From: Pseudomonas rhodesiae
Lineage (GTDB): Bacteria; Pseudomonadota; Gammaproteobacteria; Pseudomonadales; Pseudomonadaceae
Length of the DNA: 64,000 bases
Reading direction: 5' to 3'
Assembly: GCF_007858255.1 (NCBI RefSeq)
Contig: NZ_VFEU01000007.1
Location: 1 to 64,000, forward strand
Part shown: one piece after another, positions 53,721-62,632 of the stretch
Position numbering within the stretch: position 1 is the stretch's first letter
Layout of the letters: each line of letters starts with the position of its first letter
The notes under the pieces: generated by a model
Databases searched by the model: none
What the model was told of the DNA's origin: nothing
What the model saw: only the letters and a program-made list of their open reading frames with translations
Program-made: the position numbers and the translations under genes

Positions 53721-54343
53721 ACTAGCGCGTTTCGTTTTGCCATCTCGATAAGTTCTACCAAGGACTTGGCTTGAAGTTTTTGCATGAGCCGTTTTTTATA
53801 GGTGCTTACTGTTTTGTTACTCAAGAACATACCTTTGGCGATTTCCTTGTTAGTCCGCCCTTGTGCAAAAAGTTGCAATACCATCAGTTCGCGATCGTTT
53901 ACCGCTTTGAATAGTTCAAGTTCCTTTGAAATCGTGGTGTCCACTCCATTGGCATTCAGAGCCTGGCTGGGAAAGTAGTTGTAACCTGATAACACGGCAC
54001 GGATGGCGCTGAGCAACTCGCTCAGGTCCCCTTCTTTGCACACATAGCCATCGGCGCCCGAGCGCATGCAGCGGGTGGCGAATAGAGTTGGGGATTGAGC
54101 CGTCAGCACCAAGGTCTTCATTGAAGTGCTCATGGCATTGAAGCGGCAGAGCACTTCAAGCCCGTCGAGTTTTGGAATGCTGATATCCAGAATGATCAGG
54201 TCCGGTTGGCACTCACGGACCATTTGTATGGCATCGCATCCATTATCGGTTTCGCCGACTACTTTGTAGCCCTCGTGTTCCAACAACATTCGGATGGCGA
54301 GCCTTATAACCGGATGATCATCAATTATAAAAACTGTGTTCAT
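53717..54343 (-). CDS. NarL/LuxR-type response regulator (BvgA/RocA2-like)
   Basis: 208 residues from MNTVFIIDDHPVIRLAIRML. Receiver with the Asp in LIILDISIPKLDGLEV and switch residues LVLTAQS and VCKEG. The C-terminal LuxR HTH is NDRELMVLQLFAQGRTNKEIAKGMFLSNKTVSTYKKRLMQ (as FAQGRTNKEIAKGMFLSNKT). The upstream frame to 54382 is rejected. The stop overlaps the kinase start by 4 bases, so the two are coupled. It is expected to be phosphorylated via the kinase's Hpt domain. A likely target or autoregulatory site lies in 54344-54600. Confidence 0.93.
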   Translation of the reverse strand: MNTVFIIDDHPVIRLAIRMLLEHEGYKVVGETDNGCDAIQMVRECQPDLIILDISIPKLDGLEVLCRFNAMSTSMKTLVLTAQSPTLFATRCMRSGADGYVCKEGDLSELLSAIRAVLSGYNYFPSQALNANGVDTTISKELELFKAVNDRELMVLQLFAQGRTNKEIAKGMFLSNKTVSTYKKRLMQKLQAKSLVELIEMAKRNALV

Positions 54344-54600
54344 GTTTACATTTCCGTGCAAGTGCAAATAAAGCGGGCACATTAGCTCAGAAGCGGATGC
54401 AGGAGCATGAAGCGGAGGGGGAACAAATATAAAACAGGAAAGTTCCTACATCAAAAAAGGTAAAAGCCTACTGGTTGCTAAGGAATTGTGAAGCGAGATG
54501 ACAACGTTTCGCCGTTCTGTAGGTTTAATCCATGCATCAGGTGCTGAGAAGGAGCAGGCGGCATGATCTTGGTCGATATATAGGGTTCCAAGTCTTGTTT
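54344..54600. promoter_or_regulatory. regulator-type intergenic region with CCTACA motifs
   Basis: AT-rich region between the regulator and the single receiver gene. TTCCTACA at 54443-54450 is embedded in AGGAA-ag-TTCCT, and TGTAGG (inverse of CCTACA) is at 54518-54523. Such TTCCTACA/TGTAGGAA blocks resemble EvgA/BvgA-type sites as I remember them. No gene is seen here. Confidence 0.35.
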
Positions 54601-54996
54601 TTACAAGGCAGGTAATGGGAAGAGCAACTGTGAAAGTTCTTCTTTGTTCAACGGCTTTGACAAGTAACCGAGCATGGGTAATCCACGCTCCAGCGCCTGA
54701 ACATGCAACGCCGACAGCTCTGCGATGGGCAGCCCGCTGAGCAGGATGGCGGCGTTGATAAAGCGTTGACGGCTGGCGATTTCAATCAGCTCCAGACCGG
54801 GTAGATCGGGTAGGCATTGATCACACAGAAGGATGTCGAAAGGCATGTCCGCCTGGGTCATCAGATGGACGGCCTGCGCGGCGTTTTCGCATGGTGTCAG
54901 TCGCTCGAAGCCGAAGCTGCGAAGCAGGCACTGAGTGGCGAGCAGTTGAAAGGGATGGTCCTCCACCAACAGGATGCAAAGAGGGTTACTGGGCAT
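54601..54996 (-). CDS. single-domain response regulator
   Basis: 131 residues from MPSNPLCILLVEDHPFQLLA; a TTG seven codons upstream is an alternative. It is a lone receiver domain: acidic pair in LLVEDHPFQ, phospho-Asp in FDILLCDQCLPDLPGLELIE, switch residue in AAILLSGLP and Lys in YLSKPLNKEEL. There is no output domain. It lies upstream of and in the same direction as the BvgS-like system, so it could be a phosphate sink, a shuttle or an interaction partner of its Hpt. This is inference from context. Confidence 0.87.
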   Translation of the reverse strand: MPSNPLCILLVEDHPFQLLATQCLLRSFGFERLTPCENAAQAVHLMTQADMPFDILLCDQCLPDLPGLELIEIASRQRFINAAILLSGLPIAELSALHVQALERGLPMLGYLSKPLNKEELSQLLFPLPAL

Positions 54997-55167
54997 AAAA
55001 AGTACACGATGATTCAAGCGTCGAAGGGGGGCATGTAGGAGCTGTTCGATGACTGTGCCCGGAGCGTGCGCGATTATTCCCCGTGTATCTGTGCGAATTC
55101 GATCAGGCCGCTCTGTTCCGTGTGTAGGCAGATTCTGCTCAATCGGCAGGCGGCTTGATCGGGGCGG

Positions 55168-56499
55168 TTATTGAGGGCTGGAGCGACCGGTCATCTCTCG
55201 TGCCATTTCAGTGGCATAGCTGTCGGTCATGCCGGCGATGAAGTCGATCATGCGCAGGAACGACGTGTGCAGCGGCCATGCCGGGTCCGGTGCGTTGTTG
55301 CCGAGCAAATCGAGAATGCGCCGGTTCTTGAAGGACGGCGTGCGCCCGCCATGTTGCTCCAGTGCGGCGCCGCAGAACGCATTCAGGAGAATTTCCAGGG
55401 TGGTGTAAGCGCCGATTTCGTGCAGCGTCTTGCGCTTGTCCTGGAAGATCTTCTTGCGCGCCATGTCTTTGGCGTCCAACACGCAGCGTTTGGCCGGACC
55501 GTGCATATGTTCGACCAGGTCGCCGGGCAGGGTGCCGGCCAGCAAAGCATCCTGCTGATCGACGAACGCGCGCGCTGCGGCGTTGGTCAGGTGCTCGATG
55601 GCTTTGCCGCGCAGGATCGCCAGTTTGCGCCGGCGTGAGTCCTGCGGCCCCAATTGACGGTAGGTTTGCGGCAGGTCGTCGCCGACCAGATCGAGCAGCA
55701 ACGACTCGACTTCGGCGTACTCCAGCAAGTCCATTTCCAGGCCGTCTTCCAGGTCGATCAAGGCGTAGCAGATGTCATCCGCGGCCTCCATCAGATAAAC
55801 CAGCGGGTGACGCGCCCACCGTTGGTCCTCCAGTTGCGGCAGCCCGAGTTTGTGGGCGATCTGTTCCAGGATCGGCAGCTCGCTCTGGTAGCAGCCGAAC
55901 TTGTGCTTCTTGTAACCCAGGGAGTCGGCGTGGCGGGCGGTCCAGGGGTATTTGAGGTAGGTGCCTAGGGTGGCGTACGTCAGCCGCGTGCCGCCGTCGA
56001 ACTGGTGGTATTCCAATTGAGTGAGCACGCGAAAGCCTTGGGCATTGCCTTCGAAGTTGAGGAAGTCATTGCGCTCGGCGCTGCTCATGTCGTCCAGCCA
56101 GCCGCGGCCGGCCGCTTGTTGAAACCAGTGGCGGATAGCGTCTTCGCCTGAGTGCCCGAACGGCGGGTTGCCGATGTCATGGGCCAGGCAGGCCGACTGC
56201 ACCACCATGCCCAGGTCGCTGGGATCGCACCAGTCGGGCAGGGCGCTGCGCAGGGTTTCGCCCACGCGCATGCCCAGGGAGCGGCCGACGCAGCTGACTT
56301 CCAGCGAGTGGGTCAAACGGGTGTGGATATGGTCGTTGCTCGACACGGGATGCACTTGTGTCTTGCGACCCAGGCGACGAAACGCGCCGGAGAAAATAAT
56401 GCGGTCGTGGTCTTTGTGGAACGGGCTGCGGCCCAATTCTTCCGGGCTGTGCAGTGGTTTTCCTAGACGTTCGCGGGTCAGCAGGGTGGGCCAATCCAA
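55168..56499 (-). CDS. dgt: deoxyguanosinetriphosphate triphosphohydrolase-like protein (TTG start)
   Basis: 443 residues from TTG 56499 ([20 protein letters not shown]), preceded by CGGAGATTACCCGCC; that equals the length I recall for the P. aeruginosa homologue. A longer frame to 56562 exists. It has the HD-domain metal site: [14 protein letters not shown], then [19 protein letters not shown] and [16 protein letters not shown]. The enzyme hydrolyses dNTPs to deoxynucleoside and triphosphate. In this subgroup the preferred nucleotide may not be dGTP. Confidence 0.92.
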   Translation of the reverse strand: MDWPTLLTRERLGKPLHSPEELGRSPFHKDHDRIIFSGAFRRLGRKTQVHPVSSNDHIHTRLTHSLEVSCVGRSLGMRVGETLRSALPDWCDPSDLGMVVQSACLAHDIGNPPFGHSGEDAIRHWFQQAAGRGWLDDMSSAERNDFLNFEGNAQGFRVLTQLEYHQFDGGTRLTYATLGTYLKYPWTARHADSLGYKKHKFGCYQSELPILEQIAHKLGLPQLEDQRWARHPLVYLMEAADDICYALIDLEDGLEMDLLEYAEVESLLLDLVGDDLPQTYRQLGPQDSRRRKLAILRGKAIEHLTNAAARAFVDQQDALLAGTLPGDLVEHMHGPAKRCVLDAKDMARKKIFQDKRKTLHEIGAYTTLEILLNAFCGAALEQHGGRTPSFKNRRILDLLGNNAPDPAWPLHTSFLRMIDFIAGMTDSYATEMAREMTGRSSPQ

Positions 56500-56570
56500 G
56501 GCGGGTAATCTCCGTGCGGTGAATGACCCGCCCAGCTTCCCGGTTCCGCCGCGGCGGGGCAAGCGAAAAT

Positions 56571-57734
56571 CTACAGGCCGGCGGCGTCGATATCGATTAA
56601 CAGTAAGCGCTGACCGTTATCGAAGAATTGTCCGGCGGTGAGGCAGTACTGGTTGGTGGTGGCATCGCGGTAGGTCGAAGACAGCGTCAAGCGGCGCTCC
56701 TCCCACCCTTCGGCGAGCAGATGATAAAAGTACGGCCGCCACGACCAGTTGTGGCCAAGGTAGCGGCTGTCACTCTGCCAGGCGTCCTGGCGCCACTCGA
56801 AATTGGGCGTCAGTTGGGTGCCGTGGCGGTCGCACTGATAAAAGCGCAGCAGCCAGGGGAATGCGGGCAATTGCGGTAACTGGCTCAACGGTGCCTCGGC
56901 CTGGGCCCAGCTTTGCAGGATGCTCATCAGCTCGGCCATTTGCTGGCGCAACTGCATGATGCGCCCGCGTTCCGCCAACTTCTGCTGGACGTAAGCGGTG
57001 CGCAGTTGAGCAAAGCGTGGCACGAAGGCGTCGGTGGCGAACCAGTCCAACTGGGCTTGGGCAAACAAGTAACCTTGTACGTAGCGGGCGCCGCACTCCA
57101 GGGCGAAGCTCAGTTGCGCTTCGGTTTCCACGCCTTCGGCGATGATCCAGCAACCGGTCTTCTCCGCCATTTGTGCCAACGCGCGCACCACCTCGCTGCT
57201 CGGCCCGCCGCGCGCGGCCTCCTGAAACAGACGCATGTCTAGTTTGAGAATGTCCGGTTGCAACGCGAGCACTCGGTCCAATTGGGAATAGCCGGCGCCG
57301 AAGTCATCGATGGCAATCCGCGCGCCCGCCTCACGGTAGCGCGCCACCACCTCTGCCAGGCGCCTGATGTCGCCCCCCAGTTCGGTGATCTCGAACACGA
57401 TGCGCTGCGGATCCACGCCGTGGCTGTGGATCTGTTTCAGGCTCGGCAACGGCTGGCCCGGACGCAAGCGGTTGATCCAGCGCGGTGAGATGTTCAGGCT
57501 CAGGAACCAGTCTTCAGGCGCCTCATGCAGCCGGCTCAGGGCGTTATCGCGCAGCTGCCGGTCCAGTCGTCGCAGAGCTACGCCGGAGGTACGCGGGTCG
57601 GCGAACAGCGGGCCCACGGACTGCAGGCGACCGTCAGCCAGGCGCAGGCGACCCAAGGCTTCCACGCCGGCAATGCGGCCGGTGGCGGTATCGATGAAAG
57701 GCTGGAAGCAGGCGAGCGGTTGCCCGTCGATCAC
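56571..57734 (-). CDS. EAL-domain c-di-GMP phosphodiesterase with C-terminal PAS-like domain
   Basis: 387 residues, cytoplasmic, no membrane helix. The EAL domain (about 1-245) keeps the expected catalytic residues: Glu in GVEALGRL, Asn in LSLNISP, Glu in [13 protein letters not shown], Lys in DILKLDMRL, Glu in AEGVETEAQ, and Gln in YVQGYLFAQ. Residues about 265-387 look like the YkuI-type C-terminal domain ([27 protein letters not shown]). It probably hydrolyses c-di-GMP to pGpG, with the C-terminal domain as sensor or dimer interface. It lies 71 bases downstream of the dgt start in the same direction. Confidence 0.92.
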   Translation of the reverse strand: MIDGQPLACFQPFIDTATGRIAGVEALGRLRLADGRLQSVGPLFADPRTSGVALRRLDRQLRDNALSRLHEAPEDWFLSLNISPRWINRLRPGQPLPSLKQIHSHGVDPQRIVFEITELGGDIRRLAEVVARYREAGARIAIDDFGAGYSQLDRVLALQPDILKLDMRLFQEAARGGPSSEVVRALAQMAEKTGCWIIAEGVETEAQLSFALECGARYVQGYLFAQAQLDWFATDAFVPRFAQLRTAYVQQKLAERGRIMQLRQQMAELMSILQSWAQAEAPLSQLPQLPAFPWLLRFYQCDRHGTQLTPNFEWRQDAWQSDSRYLGHNWSWRPYFYHLLAEGWEERRLTLSSTYRDATTNQYCLTAGQFFDNGQRLLLIDIDAAGL

Positions 57735-57758
57735 AAGGCCTCCTTAAGAGAGGTGGCG

Positions 57759-57795
57759 AAAAAAAGGCCCGACCCTCGAGAACAAGGGCCGGGCC
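57759..57795 (-). terminator. rho-independent terminator after the yqjDEK unit
   Basis: On the minus strand the stem GGCCCGGCCC/GGGTCGGGCC (one mismatch) is followed by TTTTTTT. It lies between the yqjK-like gene and the EAL gene, separating their transcripts. Confidence 0.88.
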
Positions 57796-57837
57796 GATTC
57801 TGTTAGCAAGAATGCAGCCAGCGAGGGCCGGCGCAGC

Positions 57838-58179
57838 TCAGTCTTTGCGCGAACGGCCTTGCATGGCCAGTTTGATCAACGGGATCAAACCCGCACCCAG
57901 GCGCACCAGGCGCGTCACGCTGCTGATACTGCCGCCCTTGGCGCCCTTGCCAGTGAGGAAGCCCATCAGCGTCACCGCCGCCACGCCCCACAGCGGCGCG
58001 TGCTTGATGCCCAGGTTCTCCTGCCAGTTATGCCGCATGTCGCGCATCTTATGCAGGGGCGTGAGCAACTGCTGGGATTCGTGGCGGATTTCCTGGCGGT
58101 GCATTTCCATGCGCAGGCGGATCAAGGCCTTGCGCATTTCTCGCCGGGTGGTGGATTGCGGAACTTCAGTCAGGCTCAT
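57838..58179 (-). CDS. small membrane-associated protein (YqjK-like position)
   Basis: 113 residues starting MSLTEVPQSTTRREMRKALI, basic and helical, with one hydrophobic segment near 60-77 (HAPLWGVAAVTLMGFLTG) and a second moderate one near 95-107. Its start overlaps the stop of the YqjE-like gene by 4 bases. In enterobacteria the third gene of the yqjD-yqjE-yqjK set has a similar size and position, but the sequence similarity seen here is only general. The function is unknown. Confidence 0.8.
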   Translation of the reverse strand: MSLTEVPQSTTRREMRKALIRLRMEMHRQEIRHESQQLLTPLHKMRDMRHNWQENLGIKHAPLWGVAAVTLMGFLTGKGAKGGSISSVTRLVRLGAGLIPLIKLAMQGRSRKD

Positions 58180-58565
58180 GGCAGCAGGCGCTCCCGGTCA
58201 TTGGCCAACTCTTCAAGGGTGGCATGGAACGGTGTGGATTCATCGAACACCGCGGCTTTCAAGCGTACCCCGCAGAACGCGGCGGCCAGGCTATAAAACA
58301 CGCAGAGGCAGATAATCCCTGTCAGGCGGTAGCCGGTGTCCCACACCAGGATCATCACCAGGGTCGACAACCCCACCAGCAACAGCAAAGCGAACACCAG
58401 GGCCAGGCCTGCGAACAGCAGCAGGCTGACGGTGCGGGCTTTCTGTTCCTGCAACTCGATGCCGAACAGTTCGACGTGGCTGTGCAGCAAGCCTAGAACG
58501 GCCGCGCCCAGGCGTCGTGAGGTAGAACTTGCGCCCGTAGACGAGCCGCTTTCGCCGATAGACAT
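58176..58565 (-). CDS. YqjE-like / phage holin family membrane protein
   Basis: 129 residues with two membrane helices near 46-70 (VSLLLFAGLALVFALLLLVG) and 75-100 (LVMILVWDTGYRLTGIICLC). The N-terminal region is polar and Ser-rich. The overall pattern matches DUF1469/YqjE (holin superfamily III). It follows the YqjD-like gene by 3 bases and overlaps the next gene by 4, so all three are one operon. The role in stationary-phase membranes is inferred from the family. Confidence 0.87.
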   Translation of the reverse strand: MSIGESGSSTGASSTSRRLGAAVLGLLHSHVELFGIELQEQKARTVSLLLFAGLALVFALLLLVGLSTLVMILVWDTGYRLTGIICLCVFYSLAAAFCGVRLKAAVFDESTPFHATLEELANDRERLLP

Positions 58566-58568
58566 AAT

Positions 58569-58883
58569 TTAGCGCCTTGTAGCCAGCAGACCGATCAGAA
58601 AGCCTACGCCGGCGGCAATACCGATGGACTGCCAAGGGTTGGCCTGCACGTAATCTTCCGTTGCGGTGACCGCCGCCTGGCCGCGTTCGCGCAGGGAGTC
58701 TTCGGTCAACTGCAGGGTTTCACGGGCCTTGAGCAGGCTCTCGTGAATCTTGCTGCGCAGTTCATCGGCCTGGTCGCCGGCGAGGATAGCGGTGTCGTCC
58801 AGCAACTTTTCGGTGTCGCTGACCAGGGTTTGAAAATCCGCCATCAGTATTTCTTGAGCAGTCTTTGCAGTGGTTCTGGCCAT
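58569..58883 (-). CDS. DUF883 / ElaB-YqjD family inner-membrane protein
   Basis: 104 residues starting MARTTAKTAQEILMADFQTL after GGAGATACCC. A long amphipathic helix (residues 14-80) ends in a C-terminal tail-anchor helix WQSIGIAAGVGFLIGLLATR with a glycine zipper. YqjD and ElaB of E. coli bind ribosomes to the membrane in stationary phase under RpoS control. It is the first gene of the three-gene unit. Regulation here is not visible beyond the intergenic region. Confidence 0.9.
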   Translation of the reverse strand: MARTTAKTAQEILMADFQTLVSDTEKLLDDTAILAGDQADELRSKIHESLLKARETLQLTEDSLRERGQAAVTATEDYVQANPWQSIGIAAGVGFLIGLLATRR

Positions 58884-59229
58884 GGGTATCTCCGTGATTG
58901 GCTGATCGGTGCGTGTGGTTTCGAGTCACCGGCGTCGGTGAAGGTTCATTGCGATTGACTGGTACAGCTTTTGCTTTGGCTTGGTGCGCGGGCCCGAGGG
59001 CCTGCGCTGAATCCGGGCGGTCAAGGCCAATGCCTTGAAAAACCTTACCCTAAAACACTCAAACCCGCGGAAAAACCCTGTCGGCAACGGCCTATCGTGA
59101 TGTTCGCTGCGCTAAAGCGGTTCATGCCCCCAACAGAGGGGTGGTTCCGCCGGTTCCAATTTAGTGCGCGGATTTCTGGCTTGAACCGCTTTGGTGCTTT
59201 TTGCCCTGACTACAGGCCTGCCAGCTTCC
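58884..59229. other. divergent intergenic region between yqjD-like and amt genes
   Basis: 346 bases without a gene. I looked for sigma54 sites (TGGCAC-N5-TTGCA spacing) ahead of the Amt gene and found none with the correct distance. There is an inverted pair near 59115-59190 (AAAGCGGTTCATG and CTTGAACCGCTTT, about 60 bases apart) that could hold a regulator or a hairpin. Confidence 0.4.
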
Positions 59230-60438
59230 ATGGACACTCTACAAAGTGCGGTGGACACCCTCGTCCATAGCTCCAACACCCTGTTTATTCTGATCGGCGC
59301 GGTCATGGTCCTGGCCATGCACGCCGGCTTCGCGTTTCTGGAAGTCGGTACGGTGCGTCAGAAAAACCAGGTCAACGCGCTGTCGAAGATCCTCAGCGAT
59401 TTCGCGATCTCGACCCTGGCTTACTTCTTTATAGGCTATTGGATCTCCTACGGCGTGAGCTTTATGCAGCCGGCGGCGGTGATCAGTGCCGATCATGGCT
59501 ACGGTCTGGTGAAGTTCTTCTTCCTGCTGACGTTCGCCGCGGCAATTCCGGCGATCATCTCCGGGGGCATTGCCGAGCGTGCGAAATTCGCGCCGCAGTT
59601 GTGTGCCACCGCGTTGATCGTGGCGTTTATTTACCCATTTTTCGAGGGGTTGGTGTGGAACGGTAATTTCGGCCTGCAGGCCTGGTTGCTGAGCACTTTC
59701 GGTGCCGGTTTCCATGACTTTGCCGGCTCGGTGGTGGTGCATGCCATGGGCGGTTGGCTGGCGCTGGCGGCGGTGTTGCTGCTGGGCGCGCGCAACGGTC
59801 GCTATCGCGAGGGGCGGCTGGTGGCGTTCGCGCCGTCGAGCATTCCGTTCCTGGCGCTGGGTTCGTGGATCCTCATCGTCGGCTGGTTCGGTTTTAACGT
59901 GATGAGCGCGCAGACCCTTAACGGCGTCAGCGGCCTGGTGGCGGTCAACTCGCTGATGGCGATGGTCGGCGGCACCGTGGCTGCCCTGGTGATCGGTCGC
60001 AACGACCCTGGTTTTCTGCATAACGGGCCGTTGGCCGGATTGGTGGCGATCTGTGCTGGTTCCGACCTGATGCACCCGGTGGGCGCATTGGTCACCGGTG
60101 TGGTGGCCGGCGGTTTGTTCGTGTGGTGTTTTATCGCGGCCCAGGATCGCTGGAAGATCGACGACGTGCTGGGTGTTTGGCCGTTGCATGGCCTGTGCGG
60201 CGTGTGGGGTGGGATTGCCTGCGGCGTCTTTGGCCAGACGGCCCTTGGCGGGCTGGGCGGCGTGAGCCTGGCCAGCCAGTTGATCGGCACCGTCCTTGGT
60301 GTGGCGGTGGCGTTCGGCGGCGGCCTGTTGGTGTACGGCGTGATCAAGCGCGTGCACGGGCTGCGTCTGAGCCAGGAGCAGGAGTACTACGGCGCGGATC
60401 TGTCGATCCACAAGATCGGTGCGGTCAGTCAGGATTGA
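59230..60438 (+). CDS. ammonium transporter (Amt family), orphan
   Basis: 402 residues, eleven membrane helices, starting MDTLQSAVDTLVHSSNTLF. The pore residues are present: the first His in FHDFAGSVVVHAMGG, the second His in VWPLHGLCGVWGG, the Trp/Phe gate region NFGLQAWLLS, and ADHGYGLVKFFFLL. There is no glnK gene beside it and no separate signal peptide, unlike many AmtB proteins; the extension upstream to 59191 might supply one but has no ribosome site. The weak Shine-Dalgarno ahead of 59230 leaves the start open. It overlaps the Kef-type gene by 14 bases at the 3' end. Confidence 0.92.
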   Translation: MDTLQSAVDTLVHSSNTLFILIGAVMVLAMHAGFAFLEVGTVRQKNQVNALSKILSDFAISTLAYFFIGYWISYGVSFMQPAAVISADHGYGLVKFFFLLTFAAAIPAIISGGIAERAKFAPQLCATALIVAFIYPFFEGLVWNGNFGLQAWLLSTFGAGFHDFAGSVVVHAMGGWLALAAVLLLGARNGRYREGRLVAFAPSSIPFLALGSWILIVGWFGFNVMSAQTLNGVSGLVAVNSLMAMVGGTVAALVIGRNDPGFLHNGPLAGLVAICAGSDLMHPVGALVTGVVAGGLFVWCFIAAQDRWKIDDVLGVWPLHGLCGVWGGIACGVFGQTALGGLGGVSLASQLIGTVLGVAVAFGGGLLVYGVIKRVHGLRLSQEQEYYGADLSIHKIGAVSQD

Positions 60439-62155
60439 TCGGCGCCTCCTCGTTGTCGCTGGGCGGTGCGTGAAAGCCGTGCAGCAGGCGATAGCGGTTT
60501 TGCCGCACTTCATCAACGCGCGCCTGCACCTGTTGATCCGGCAGGCCCAGCAGGAGCAAGGCGTGGGAGGCCAGCATCAGGCTCGACTCCAATAACTCGG
60601 GCACCACTTCAGTGGCGCCCGCCGCTTTCAATTCGGCCCACTGGCTATCATCGCGGGTGCGCACCAGGATCGGCACCTGGGCGTTGATACGGCGCGCCTC
60701 TTTAAGCACCACCAGCGCGACATCGCTGTTATCTACGGCAATCACCACCAATCGCGCGCGCTCTATGCCCACTGCGCTGAGCAGGGCGCCGCGCCGGCAG
60801 TCGCCGTAATGCACGCTGCTGTCTTCGGTCGCCGCTTCCTGAACCCGTTCCGGGTCATCATCCAGAGCGATGAATGCTTGTTGCTCGCGACGCAGAAAGC
60901 GCCCGATGGACTGGCCGACGCGGCCGTAACCGCAGATCACCGCATGGTTGCGCAGCTGCGCATTGAGCGCGGTGATGGTCTCCAGTTGCACCTGCTGATT
61001 GGGTTTGCGATGCAGGCGCAGGGCGATGGCCGGCGCGGCGCGCAATAGCAGGGGGGTGAGCAGCATCGAGCAAAACGTTGCGGCGAGCAGCAGACCGTTG
61101 AATTGGTCGGGGATCAGCCGGCTCTGCTGCATCTGTGCCATCAAGGCGAAGCAGAACTCGCCGCCCTGAGCCAGGGCCAGGCCGCTGCGCCAGGCGGTTT
61201 CCATGTCGCTGCCGCGCAGTTTGACCAGCAGCGCGACCACGCAGCCCTTGATCAGCATCAGCGTGAGGGTCATGCCGAGAATCAGCAGGCTGTGGCTTAG
61301 GAACAGTTGCAGGTCGATCAGCATGCCGATGCTGACGAAAAACAAGCCCAGCAGGATGTCGCGAAACGGTCGGATATCTGCTTCGATCTGATGGCGGTAA
61401 TGGCTTTCACCCAGCAACATCCCGGCCAGGAACGCGCCCAGGGCAGGGGACAGGCCGAGCAAATGGGTGAGCCAAGCGGTCAGCAGCACAATCACCAAGG
61501 CCAGCAACACAAACAGCTCCGCCGAGTGGGACGCGGCGACCTCACGGAACAGGCGCGGCAACAGCCAGCGGCTGGCAAGCAGCAGGCCGATAAACAGCAC
61601 CACGGTCTTGCCCAAGGTCAACGGCAGCGCCAGGTACCAGGCCTGATCGCTGCTGCCGGCGAACACCGGCACCAGCGTCAGCAGTAACACTGCGACCACG
61701 TCCTGAAACAGCAACACGCCAATCGCATTCTGGCCATGGCTGCTGAAAATCTCGCCAAGGCTGCCCAACTCCTTGCTGACGATGGCCGTGGACGACAGCG
61801 CCAACCCTGCGCCGAGCAACAGCGCAATTCCGGGCGCCACCCCCAGTAGCATCAATGTGGCCCCCAGCAGCGCGCCGCACCCCAATACCTGCAAGCTGCC
61901 CAGGCCAAACACCACATGGCGCAGGGCGAGCATCTTGTTCAGGGAAAATTCCAGGCCCAGGGAAAACAGCAGAAACACTACCCCCAGCTCGGCGAGATCG
62001 GGCAGCTCTTCGCTATCGTTCACCCAATCCAGCGCGGTGGGCCCCACGGCCAGGCCCACGCACAGATAGCCCAGCACGGGTGGCAATTGCAGCCGGCGAA
62101 ACAGGGCGATCACCACCAGGGATGACGCCAGAATGATCAGCAGGTTGGCGAACAC
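60425..62155 (-). CDS. Kef-type monovalent cation:proton antiporter (GTG start)
   Basis: 576 residues from GTG 62155, preceded by GGAGAGGTTT, giving VFANLLIILASSLVVIALF. The TTG at 62185 is less likely. Twelve or more helices of the CPA2 family follow (LGLSPALGAFLAGMLLGES, GLALAQGGEFCFALM). The cytoplasmic TrkA_N/RCK domain begins near 400 (HAVICGYGRVGQSIGRFLRR) with the NAD-binding GxGxxG and acidic residue in IALDDDPERV. It exchanges K+ or other cations for protons, possibly gated by electrophiles as in KefB/KefC; no ancillary kefF/kefG gene is adjacent. Confidence 0.92.
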   Translation of the reverse strand: MFANLLIILASSLVVIALFRRLQLPPVLGYLCVGLAVGPTALDWVNDSEELPDLAELGVVFLLFSLGLEFSLNKMLALRHVVFGLGSLQVLGCGALLGATLMLLGVAPGIALLLGAGLALSSTAIVSKELGSLGEIFSSHGQNAIGVLLFQDVVAVLLLTLVPVFAGSSDQAWYLALPLTLGKTVVLFIGLLLASRWLLPRLFREVAASHSAELFVLLALVIVLLTAWLTHLLGLSPALGAFLAGMLLGESHYRHQIEADIRPFRDILLGLFFVSIGMLIDLQLFLSHSLLILGMTLTLMLIKGCVVALLVKLRGSDMETAWRSGLALAQGGEFCFALMAQMQQSRLIPDQFNGLLLAATFCSMLLTPLLLRAAPAIALRLHRKPNQQVQLETITALNAQLRNHAVICGYGRVGQSIGRFLRREQQAFIALDDDPERVQEAATEDSSVHYGDCRRGALLSAVGIERARLVVIAVDNSDVALVVLKEARRINAQVPILVRTRDDSQWAELKAAGATEVVPELLESSLMLASHALLLLGLPDQQVQARVDEVRQNRYRLLHGFHAPPSDNEEAPINPD

Positions 62156-62321
62156 AAACCTCTCCGTTACAGGGTCAGCGGACAAAAAGCCGCGAGAATG
62201 GCTGAATCAGTTATAGGCCATGGTGACTTGGGTCAGGTCTTTTTGGGGGGCATGCACAACTCGCCACCCTCGGTAAGCAGGCTTAGAATGACCCACCTTA
62301 TTCTGATCAGGCCCATTCGTC

Positions 62322-62558
62322 ATGCTTCCTGAATGCCAGCTGTTCGGCACCCTGGGTTGCCACCTGTGTGAGATTGCCGAAGCCGTAATGATGCCGCTCG
62401 TCGAACATGGGTTGCAGGTTGAGTTGGTGGATATCACCGATCCCGAGGACTTGACCGAGGTCTACGGCCTACGGATTCCGGTGCTTCGACGGGCAGACAC
62501 GGGCGCGGAACTGGACTGGCCCTTCGACACCGACCAGGTGGTCGCCTTCGTTCTCTGA
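62322..62558 (+). CDS. small glutaredoxin-like protein (DUF836-type)
   Basis: 78 residues starting MLPECQLFGTLGCHLCEIAE. The CxxC pair is in GCHLCEIA, with the typical cis-Pro segment YGLRIPVLRRADTG and final helix region. Proteins of this family have the thioredoxin fold, but their partners are unknown. The ATG at 62322 is the only sensible start. It is followed 75 bases later by the SOS-box gene in the same direction. Confidence 0.87.
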   Translation: MLPECQLFGTLGCHLCEIAEAVMMPLVEHGLQVELVDITDPEDLTEVYGLRIPVLRRADTGAELDWPFDTDQVVAFVL

Positions 62559-62594
62559 CGTTATGGCGATGGCGGGTTTCCAAATATTACGCTA

Positions 62595-62610
62595 CTGTAT
62601 GTTTGTACAG
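62595..62610 (+). promoter_or_regulatory. LexA (SOS) box
   Basis: CTGTATGTTTGTACAG is a CTG-N10-CAG match with the expected AT-rich centre and T-A flank (TACTGTATG). It sits 23 bases ahead of the GTG at 62633, where a promoter would be occluded by LexA. It looks like a genuine site; binding is not shown. Confidence 0.75.
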
Positions 62611-62632
62611 CGATGGAATAGAGGGAACGCCC

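Noticed and set aside
58884..59229. Sigma54 promoter for the Amt gene
   Set aside because: GG and GC pairs are present, but none with the required 10-base spacing.
59239..60516. 425-codon minus-strand frame
   Set aside because: It is antisense to the Amt gene; the sense strand has the transporter signature.
62207..62437. 76-codon minus-strand frame
   Set aside because: It overlaps the glutaredoxin-like gene, whose CxxC and cis-Pro pattern is convincing.
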